Shown: positions 57,918 through 64,000 of the stretch, piece by piece
Layout: every line of letters starts with the position of its first letter
How positions within the stretch are numbered: the first letter of the stretch is position 1
Assembly: GCA_041558415.1 (NCBI GenBank)
Contig: JBFFEY010000003.1
Span: forward strand, 1-64,000
Direction: 5' to 3'
Source of the DNA: SG8-39 sp041558415
GTDB taxonomy: Bacteria > Pseudomonadota > Gammaproteobacteria > Burkholderiales > SG8-39
Length of the DNA: 64,000 bases
Notes under the pieces: model-generated
Databases searched by the model: none
What the model was told of the DNA's origin: nothing
Seen by the model: only the letters and a program-made list of their open reading frames with translations
Translations under genes and position numbers: made by a program

Positions 57918-58447
57918 TTCGAGAGGTGCTGAAAATGGGGGATCCGCGGCTGCACCGGGTCGCGTCCCCGGTCGAGGCGTTCGACACTCCTGCGCTGCGC
58001 GCGCTGCTGCAGGACATGCGCGACACAATGGCCCACCTCGACGGCGCCGGCCTGGCCGCACCGCAGATCGGCGTCGGCCTGCGCCTCGTGATATTCGGGG
58101 TCAGCGCCAATCCGCGATACCCGGATGCGGAACCGGTACCGCAGACCGTACTCATCAACCCGGTGATCACGCCGCTATCCGACGCGATGGACGAGGACTG
58201 GGAAGGCTGTCTTTCGGTGCCGGGCCTGCGTGGCTGGGTGCCGCGCTACCGCGCGATCCATTACCGCGGCAGAGACGAGTACGGGCGCGTCTTCGAGCGC
58301 AGCGTGGAAGGCTTTCATGCACGCGTGGTGCAGCACGAATGCGACCATCTCGACGGCATGCTCTACCCGATGCGCATCCGCGACTTCAAGCGCTTCGGCT
58401 TCAGCGAGGCACTGTTCCCGGAGCACACACTGCCCCCGGAAGCCTGA
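57914..58447 (+). CDS. def: Peptide deformylase
   Basis: A 177-residue deformylase removing formyl groups from nascent peptides. Motif 1 is GAGLAAPQ, motif 2 EGCLSVP with metal ligand C99, and motif 3 QHECDHLDG with H141, E142 and H145. All catalytic residues are intact. It is not next to fmt, so it may be a second copy in this genome. It is coupled to the phosphorylase gene by ATGA and convergent with glnD (1-bp gap). Confidence 0.95.
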   Translation: MIREVLKMGDPRLHRVASPVEAFDTPALRALLQDMRDTMAHLDGAGLAAPQIGVGLRLVIFGVSANPRYPDAEPVPQTVLINPVITPLSDAMDEDWEGCLSVPGLRGWVPRYRAIHYRGRDEYGRVFERSVEGFHARVVQHECDHLDGMLYPMRIRDFKRFGFSEALFPEHTLPPEA

Positions 58448-58448
58448 G

Positions 58449-61037
58449 TCAGGCGCCTCGCCCGTCGACGCGCAGCGTCTGATACAGCTCCTGCTCGAGG
58501 CGCAACACCGCCTTGGGTCGTGTCAGCGCCTCGCCGGACACCAGAAACACGTCCTCGGCACGATCGCCCAGCGTATTGATCTTCGCCGTGTGCAGGCTGA
58601 CCTTGTGCTCGGCGAGCAACCGGGCCACCGCGTACAGCAAGCCCGGACGGTCGCTGGCGACGATCGACAGCACCTGGTACGTGCCGCGCTCGTCGGGCCG
58701 CAGATCCACCACTGGGGAGACGGGGAAGTGGCGCACCCGCCGCGACAGGCGCCCGCCGCGCGGCGGCGGCAGGGGGGCATTCGACTGCAGCTCGTCGGTC
58801 AGTTCCTTCTCAAGGATCCTGATCATGTCGCGGTAATGAATGCCCGGCCCCCGGCCGAGCACCAGGAAGGTGTCCAAGGCGTAGCCGTGCTGCGTCGTGT
58901 GGATCTTCGCTTCGGCAATGTTGTAGGCCGCGCGCTCGAAGTAGCCGCATATGTGCGCGAACAGGCCCTCCTGGTCGGGCGCGTAAACCATGACTTGCAG
59001 GCCTTCGCCGATCGGTGCGAGCCGCGCCCGCACCAACGCGCCCGGCGCGTCCACCCGCGCATGGAGCTGTCGCGTTTGCCAGGCGATTTCCTGCGCGTCG
59101 TGGCGCAGGAAGTAAGAGGTGTCGAGCTGGCTCCAGAGGCGGTCCTTCGACTGCTCCGGCAGTGCGTACAGACGCAGCAGGCGCATGGCCTCGTCCTGCT
59201 TGGTGGACAGCCATGCATCGACCGGCGCTGCGTCCCCGGTCAGCGCGCGGCGCGCCGCGCGGAACAGGTCTTCAAGCAGCTTTGCCTTCCAGGCGTTCCA
59301 GACTTTGGGGCTGGTGCCGCGGATGTCGGCGACCGTCAGCAGGTAAAGCGCGATCAGGCGCCGTTCCGATCCGACTTGATCGGCAAATGCCTGCACCACC
59401 TCGGGGTCATAGACATCCTGTTTCTGCGCGACCGTCGACATCGTGAGGTGATGCTCGACGAGGAATTCCACCAGCGCGCCGTCCTCGGCCGACAGGCCGT
59501 GCCGCCGGCAGAAACGCGCCGCATCGCGTGCGCCGAGCTCGGAGTGATCGCCGCCACGCCCCTTGGCGATGTCGTGATAGAGCGCCGCAATGAAGAGCAG
59601 CCAGCGCCGGCTGAAATTGCTCATCAGGCGCGTGCACAGTGGAAACTCGTGCGCCAGCTCGGGCATGGTGAAGCGCCGCAGGTTACGCACCACCATCAGG
59701 ATGTGCTGGTCGACGGTATAGACGTGGAACAGGTCGTGCTGCATCTGGCCGACGATGCGGCCGAACTCGGGGAGATAGCGCCCGAGCACGCCGTACTGGT
59801 TCATGCGCCGCAACTCGTGAACGATGCCCCGCGGCTGCTGCAGCAGCATGAGGAACAGCAGGCGCGCCAACGTGTCGCGACGGAACGCGGCATCGATGCG
59901 CGTGCGCGCCCGCCACAGCGCACGCTGGGTCATGGCGGTCATGCCACGCAATTCGTGATGCTGCTGCAGCAGCAGGAACGCTTCGAGAATGGCGCGCGGG
60001 TCCTGCTGAAAAACGTTCTCGTGCGCAGCCTCGAGCAGCTCGCCACGCGCATTGAAGCGCTCGTTGAGGGCACGGGTGCGCGTGTCCGGCGCGGGGACGA
60101 GCCGGCTCTCGAAATTTTGCAAGAGCAGTGTGTTGAGCTGGGTCACGGCCTTGGCCGTGCGGTAGTAGGCCTGCATCAGCAGTTCGCTGGCGCGCCGGCT
60201 GGCGCTGTCCTTCAGGCCGAGCTGCGCCGCCAGCGCCGCCTGGAAATCGAACACCAGCCGGTCCTCGCGCCGCTGCGCCAGGTAATGCAGCCGGATGCGC
60301 AGGTCGTGCAGCCGCTGTTCGAGCCGCGCCAGCTGCATGGCTTCAGCGTGGTCCACCAGACCGCCGCGTTCGAGATCGGACCAGCGCGCGCCGATGCCAC
60401 TGGCCCGGCCGAGCCACTGGATGACGTGCAGGTCGCGCAGGCCGCCTGGCGCATCCTTCAGATTGGGTTCCAGGGCGTAGGCGGTATCCTGGTGGCGCGC
60501 GTAACGCTGCTCCTGCTCGAGCCGCTTGGCCTCGAAAAATGCGGCCGGGTCCATCGACGCCCTGAGCGCGGCCTCCAGGGCGTGAAACCGCGCACGGCTG
60601 CCGCAGAGCAGCCGTGACTCGAGCAAGGTGGTGCGCACCGTGATGTCATCTTCGGCGGCGGCAACGCATTCCTCCACGGTTCGCACGCCGTGCCCGACGT
60701 CGAGACCGACGTCCCAGAACAGGCTCACCAAGCGCTCGAGGCGCTCGCGCTCCTGCGCATCCGGTGCCTGCGCGAGGAGAATCAGGACGTCGACGTCCGA
60801 GTACGGAAACAACGCGCCCCGGCCGTAGCCGCCGGTTGCCACGAGGGCGGCGTCGCGCGCGGGGTTCAGCTCGCGCCACAGTGCACGCAGCACCGCGTCG
60901 ACAAGGCGCGTGTGCTCGCGCAGCAGTCTGGCGGGCACCGGCTTGTGCAGATAGCCCTCCCGCAGGCGCTCGCGAGCCGCGTTGAGCTCGAGCCGCAAGC
61001 GCTCAGCCGTGAGCGGGGCCAGCAAGGCGGTCGTCAT
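58449..61037 (-). CDS. glnD: Bifunctional PII uridylyltransferase/uridylyl-removing enzyme
   Basis: An 862-residue nitrogen sensor that uridylylates or de-uridylylates PII according to glutamine. The nucleotidyltransferase domain has GGYGRGALFPYSDVDVLIL. The GlnE-like helical region and HD domain (HDIAKGRGGDHSELG) follow. Two C-terminal ACT domains sense glutamine (LQVMVYAPDQEGLFAHICGYF and LSIVASDRPGLLYAVARLL). Full length. It starts 3 bp after the map stop, and the map-glnD order is conserved in many proteobacteria. Confidence 0.97.
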   Translation of the reverse strand: MTTALLAPLTAERLRLELNAARERLREGYLHKPVPARLLREHTRLVDAVLRALWRELNPARDAALVATGGYGRGALFPYSDVDVLILLAQAPDAQERERLERLVSLFWDVGLDVGHGVRTVEECVAAAEDDITVRTTLLESRLLCGSRARFHALEAALRASMDPAAFFEAKRLEQEQRYARHQDTAYALEPNLKDAPGGLRDLHVIQWLGRASGIGARWSDLERGGLVDHAEAMQLARLEQRLHDLRIRLHYLAQRREDRLVFDFQAALAAQLGLKDSASRRASELLMQAYYRTAKAVTQLNTLLLQNFESRLVPAPDTRTRALNERFNARGELLEAAHENVFQQDPRAILEAFLLLQQHHELRGMTAMTQRALWRARTRIDAAFRRDTLARLLFLMLLQQPRGIVHELRRMNQYGVLGRYLPEFGRIVGQMQHDLFHVYTVDQHILMVVRNLRRFTMPELAHEFPLCTRLMSNFSRRWLLFIAALYHDIAKGRGGDHSELGARDAARFCRRHGLSAEDGALVEFLVEHHLTMSTVAQKQDVYDPEVVQAFADQVGSERRLIALYLLTVADIRGTSPKVWNAWKAKLLEDLFRAARRALTGDAAPVDAWLSTKQDEAMRLLRLYALPEQSKDRLWSQLDTSYFLRHDAQEIAWQTRQLHARVDAPGALVRARLAPIGEGLQVMVYAPDQEGLFAHICGYFERAAYNIAEAKIHTTQHGYALDTFLVLGRGPGIHYRDMIRILEKELTDELQSNAPLPPPRGGRLSRRVRHFPVSPVVDLRPDERGTYQVLSIVASDRPGLLYAVARLLAEHKVSLHTAKINTLGDRAEDVFLVSGEALTRPKAVLRLEQELYQTLRVDGRGA

Positions 61038-61040
61038 GCG

Positions 61041-61847
61041 CTAGTGCGAACCGTCCTCCGGCGGCGGCGGTGCGCCGACCGACTGGGTGAGCACCTCGAA
61101 GCCCTGCTCGGTGACCAGCACCGTGTGCTCCCACTGCGCGGACAGACTGTGGTCCTTGGTCACGATCGTCCAGCCGTCGGCGAGCTCGCGAATGCCGGCT
61201 TTCCCCGCATTGATCATCGGTTCGATCGTGAACGTCATGCCGGGCTCCAGCACGAGACCCGTGCCCGCCTTGCCGTAGTGCAAAACCTGGGGTTCCTCGT
61301 GAAACTTACGGCCGATGCCGTGACCGCAAAACTCGCGTACAACGCTGAAACCGTAAGCTTCGGCAAGGCTCTGAATCGCGGCGCCGATGTCGCCGAGGCG
61401 ACCGCCGGGGCGGACCTGCCGGATGCCGCGCCACATGCAGGCATAGGTGACCTCCACCAGACGGCGTGCCTGGATGCTTGGCTCGCCCACAAAGAACATG
61501 CGGCTGGAATCGCCGTGGTAGCCGTCCTTGATCACCGTGATGTCGATGTTGAGGATGTCGCCAGCCTTCAGTTTCTTGTCCGGGCGCGGAATGCCGTGAC
61601 AGACGACGTGGTTGACCGACGTGCAGATCGACTTCGGGTACGGCTTGTAGCCCGGCGGCGCGTAGTTGAGCGGTGCGGGGATCGTGGCTTGGACACGCGT
61701 CATATAGTCGTGAGAGCGCGTGTCGAGTTCTTCGGTGGTCACCCCCGGCACGACCCAGGGCGCAATGTAATCGAGCACTTCGGCGGTGAGCCGGCCGGCG
61801 ATGCGCATGCGCTCGATTTCGTCGGGCGTTTTCAGGGCTACGGCCAT
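61041..61847 (-). CDS. map: Methionine aminopeptidase, type I
   Basis: A 268-residue dinuclear metalloprotease that removes initiator Met. It has VVCHGIP with the substrate-site His, metal ligands in NIDITVIKDGYHGDSSR and FCGHGIGRKFHEEP, MTFTIEPM, and the C-terminal WEHTVLVTE. It is first of the map-glnD operon and divergent from rpsB across 280 bp. Confidence 0.98.
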   Translation of the reverse strand: MAVALKTPDEIERMRIAGRLTAEVLDYIAPWVVPGVTTEELDTRSHDYMTRVQATIPAPLNYAPPGYKPYPKSICTSVNHVVCHGIPRPDKKLKAGDILNIDITVIKDGYHGDSSRMFFVGEPSIQARRLVEVTYACMWRGIRQVRPGGRLGDIGAAIQSLAEAYGFSVVREFCGHGIGRKFHEEPQVLHYGKAGTGLVLEPGMTFTIEPMINAGKAGIRELADGWTIVTKDHSLSAQWEHTVLVTEQGFEVLTQSVGAPPPPEDGSH

Positions 61848-61932
61848 GGTTGTCGGAGTCGGAAGCTACACAGGGTGTTATAACGAGGGCCAGAGCCGCG
61901 TGATTGACGCCATCGGACGGGGAGATGCGGCC

Positions 61933-61962
61933 TTGGCCCTTTGTCTCTGATTATGCTAACAT
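61933..61962 (+). promoter_or_regulatory. Candidate rpsB promoter
   Basis: TTGGCC (61933-61938), an 18-bp spacer and TGC-TAACAT (extended -10, hexamer 61957-61962) precede a leader of about 155 nt before rpsB. The rest of the 280-bp map-rpsB gap holds the leader described next and no gene. Confidence 0.5.
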
Positions 61963-62027
61963 TTTGGGTCGATTCGTTCCGCCCATTGCAACCAGGGGCG
62001 GTCGGCTCGAAATTTCCCGCTCGACGG

Positions 62028-62088
62028 TTCAGGGTGCGCGTGCTGCGTGAGTCGTCGATCCGATCGAGCGGTCGTCGATAACCCTGAA
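62028..62088 (+). promoter_or_regulatory. Long-range stem in the rpsB leader (possible S2 autoregulatory element)
   Basis: TTCAGGGT (62028-62035) pairs with ACCCTGAA (62081-62088), closing a loop of 45 nt that itself contains GTCGTCGAT repeats and a GATC-CGATCG segment able to fold. It ends 39 nt before the rpsB ATG. Ribosomal protein leaders of rpsB are autoregulated by S2 in other proteobacteria. This structure is a candidate for that role. Confidence 0.45.
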
Positions 62089-62127
62089 TGGGGCTGCGGC
62101 GTATGACCGCGATCCCGAGGAGTCAAC

Positions 62128-62877
62128 ATGTCGGTCACCATGCGTGAAATGCTGGAGGCGGGCGTCCATTTCGGACATCAAACCCGTTACTGGAATCCGC
62201 GAATGGCCCCCTATATTTTCGGCCATCGCAACAAGATTCACATCATCAACCTCGAAAAGACGCTCGCACTTTACAACGAGGCGCTGCGCTTCATGCGGCA
62301 ACTGGCGGCGAACAAGGGCACCGTGCTGTTCGTCGGCACCAAGCGGCAGGCACGGGAAGTCGTCCGCGAGGAGGCAACGCGCTGCGGCATGCCTTACGTC
62401 GATCACCGCTGGCTCGGCGGCATGCTCACGAATTTCAAGACGGTCAAGCAATCGATCAAGCGTCTCAAGGAGATGGAGCAGACTAAGGAGGAGGGTGGCC
62501 TCGAGCGCATGTCGAAAAAGGAGGCGCTCGGCGTTCAGCGCGAGCTCGACAAGCTGGAACGTTCACTCGGAGGCATCAAGGACATGGTGAGCCTGCCGGA
62601 CGCCCTGTTCGTCATCGATGTCGGATACCAGCGTGGCGCGGTCGCTGAGGCGTCCAAGCTTGGCATCCCCGTGATCGGCGTGGTCGACACCAATCACTCG
62701 CCGGAGGGCATCGATTACGTGGTCCCCGGTAACGACGATTCGGGGCGGGCCATCCGGCTTTATGCGCGCGGCGCAGCGGATGCCATTCTCGACGGTCGAA
62801 CCAATGCACTGGAGGAAGTTGTCTCCGCGACGCGTGACGAGTTCGTCGAAGTCGAGGCAGAGGAGGAGGGAGCCTGA
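62128..62877 (+). CDS. rpsB: 30S ribosomal protein S2
   Basis: A 249-residue S2. N-terminal MSVTMREMLEAGVHFGHQTRYWNP, KIHIINLEKTL, FVGTKRQA, DHRWLGGMLTNFKT and DALFVIDVG are all standard. GAGGAG lies just upstream of ATG 62128. It is the first gene of rpsB-tsf-pyrH and is followed by an attenuator before tsf. Confidence 0.99.
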   Translation: MSVTMREMLEAGVHFGHQTRYWNPRMAPYIFGHRNKIHIINLEKTLALYNEALRFMRQLAANKGTVLFVGTKRQAREVVREEATRCGMPYVDHRWLGGMLTNFKTVKQSIKRLKEMEQTKEEGGLERMSKKEALGVQRELDKLERSLGGIKDMVSLPDALFVIDVGYQRGAVAEASKLGIPVIGVVDTNHSPEGIDYVVPGNDDSGRAIRLYARGAADAILDGRTNALEEVVSATRDEFVEVEAEEEGA

Positions 62878-62905
62878 GTCGTGCCGCGACAGGAGCACGT
62901 GAGAG

Positions 62906-62928
62906 GGGGGCCGCGTGCCCCCTTTTTT
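62906..62928 (+). terminator. Terminator/attenuator between rpsB and tsf
   Basis: GGGGGC-CGCGT-GCCCCC followed by six T (62923-62928) lies in the 110-bp rpsB-tsf gap. No promoter-like sequence follows it, so partial termination would set a high S2:EF-Ts ratio, as in the known rpsB-tsf attenuator arrangement. Confidence 0.85.
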
Positions 62929-62987
62929 GAATCCCGCAAACGCTAGATTCGGACCTCGGTAGGTCCGCTGGAAGGAGTCGCAGCAAA

Positions 62988-63866
62988 ATGGCAGAAATTA
63001 GTGCAGGCCTAGTGAAGGCGCTTCGTGAGCGCACCGGCCTGGGAATGATGGAGTGCAAGAAGGCCCTCGCCGAGGCTGCGGGCAATCTGGAGAAGGCGGA
63101 GGAGCTGCTGCGCATTCGCAGCGGCGCAAAGGCCAGCAAGGCTGCAGGGCGTATCGCTGCCGAAGGCATGATCGGTGCCTTTCTTTCGCCGGATGCAAAA
63201 CGCGGCGCGCTGGTCGAACTGAACTGCGAGACCGACTTCGTCGCCAAGAACGAGGATTTCATCGCCTTCGCCAAGCGCCTCGCCGAGCTCGTTGCGCGCG
63301 AGGCACCCGAGGACGTGGATGCCCTGGCCAAGCTGCCGATTGACGACACGAACGTCGAGGCGCGTCGCCAGGCGCTGGTGCAGAAGATCGGCGAGAATAT
63401 TTCCGTTCGCCGCTTTCAGCGCATGGAAACCACGGGACGCCTTGCGCTGTACGTGCACAACAACCGCATTGGCGTGATGGTCGAGTTCGAGGGCCCCGAG
63501 GAGGTGGGCAAAGACGTGGCGATGCACGTCGCGTTCGCCAAGCCGCAGCACCTGCGCAAGACCGATGTGCCCGGCGACGTCGTCGAGCGCGAGCGGCAGA
63601 TTCTCACGGCGCGTGCCAAAGAATCCGGCAAGCCCGCCGAGATCGTGGCGAAGATGGTCGAAGGCGGGATCAACAAGTTCCTCGCGGAGATCACGCTGCT
63701 CGGCCAGCCGTTCATCAAAGATGACAAGCAGACCGTCGAGAAAATGGTGAAGGCGCGCGAGGCGGAACTGCGCGGCTTCGGCTTTCTGGTCGTCGGCGAG
63801 GGTCTGGAGAAGCGCGCGACAGACTTTGCCGCGGAAGTGATGGCGCAGGCAGGCGCCGGACGCTGA
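62988..63866 (+). CDS. tsf: Translation elongation factor EF-Ts
   Basis: A 292-residue nucleotide-exchange factor for EF-Tu. The N-terminal UBA-like helix pair has LVKALRERTGLGMMECKKAL. The core subdomains have the TDF motif in ELNCETDFVAKNEDF and the MHVAFAKPQ segment. AAGGAG lies upstream of ATG 62988. The pyrH start follows after 5 nt. Confidence 0.99.
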   Translation: MAEISAGLVKALRERTGLGMMECKKALAEAAGNLEKAEELLRIRSGAKASKAAGRIAAEGMIGAFLSPDAKRGALVELNCETDFVAKNEDFIAFAKRLAELVAREAPEDVDALAKLPIDDTNVEARRQALVQKIGENISVRRFQRMETTGRLALYVHNNRIGVMVEFEGPEEVGKDVAMHVAFAKPQHLRKTDVPGDVVERERQILTARAKESGKPAEIVAKMVEGGINKFLAEITLLGQPFIKDDKQTVEKMVKAREAELRGFGFLVVGEGLEKRATDFAAEVMAQAGAGR

Positions 63867-63871
63867 CAGCG

Positions 63872-64000
63872 ATGACCATGCCGCAGGTTGCCGATTCGCC
63901 CAAGTATCGGCGCATCTTGCTCAAGCTCTCGGGCGAGGCCCTGATGGGCGAGGCAGCGTTCGGCATCAATCGCCAGACGATCCAGGAGATCGCCGCCGAG
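63872..64000 (+). CDS. pyrH: Uridylate kinase, 5' part (runs off the window)
   Basis: Only the first 43 codons are present. The start of the amino-acid-kinase fold, RRILLKLSGEALMGEAAFGI, is unmistakable for UMP kinase and the rpsB-tsf-pyrH order is conserved. ATG codons at 63872 and 63878 are both possible starts. The gene continues beyond base 64000. Confidence 0.95.
   Translation, partial: MTMPQVADSPKYRRILLKLSGEALMGEAAFGINRQTIQEIAAE

Noticed and set aside
1..64000. Mobile elements, prophage, CRISPR arrays, toxin-antitoxin or defence islands
   Set aside because: No transposase, integrase, repeat-spacer pattern, terminal inverted repeats or defence-type proteins were seen. The tRNA genes are not flanked by an integrase or a duplicated 3' end.

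Overview
The window is a contiguous, GC-rich, gene-dense piece of a proteobacterial chromosome with no phage, insertion-sequence or CRISPR content. Several conserved gene orders point to a non-enteric gammaproteobacterium: trpH-yciO-(M50 protease)-trpS-scpA-scpB-rluB, rimP-nusA-infB-rbfA-truB-rpsO-pnp, smc-zipA-ligA, and glnD/map facing rpsB-tsf-pyrH. SMC/ScpAB is present where enterics would have MukBEF. A betaproteobacterium cannot be excluded from sequence alone, and there is no rRNA in the window to settle it.

Layout. 1-4757 is a signalling block: a receiver-cyclase and a receiver-Ser/Thr kinase on the plus strand converge on a single-domain receiver and a membrane PAS histidine kinase on the minus strand. 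4839-5519 is lexA with two tandem LexA boxes in its own promoter. 5617-17208 is metabolic: an acyl-CoA ligase, an iron-type alcohol dehydrogenase, an EamA transporter, a SRAP protein, pncB, an MFS transporter, a CoA-transferase-family protein lacking the expected catalytic Glu, a RutE-like reductase, a GNAT, a small membrane protein, a PhzF protein and a CDF metal exporter.

17248-23363 is the most unusual stretch. It holds a MerR-HTH/PAS/Cys-cluster/class III cyclase protein with an elaborate AT-rich promoter, then a 1167-residue iron-sulfur flavoprotein that fuses GltD/NfnB-like and PyrK/NfnA-like halves behind an unassigned helical N-terminus. A short-chain dehydrogenase is divergent from it across a palindromic operator-like site. 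23381-25223 holds a gamma-carbonic-anhydrase-like protein and dadA.

25285-40266 is a long plus-strand information-processing run: tRNA and rRNA modification, TrpS, condensin accessory subunits, transcription and translation factors, and RNA decay. It carries recognisable promoters, a leader terminator before rimP and terminators around rpsO/pnp. 40339-41196 has dksA and a Pro-Arg-His tRNA cluster. A CYTH-CHAD protein follows, then a minus-strand block (queF, dapC, dapD, pilU, dapE, prmB) for lysine/cell-wall precursor synthesis with a pilus ATPase embedded. 48699-58447 runs smc, zipA, ligA, galU, then a small DsrE-hpt-MTI phosphorylase-def group. 58449-61847 is glnD and map. The window ends with the rpsB-tsf-pyrH operon, truncated in pyrH.

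No intergenic stretch exceeds about 280 bases. The longest is the rpsB leader, which is annotated. Starts were chosen from ribosome-binding sites, family N-termini and overlap with neighbours. Promoters and operators are pattern calls only.
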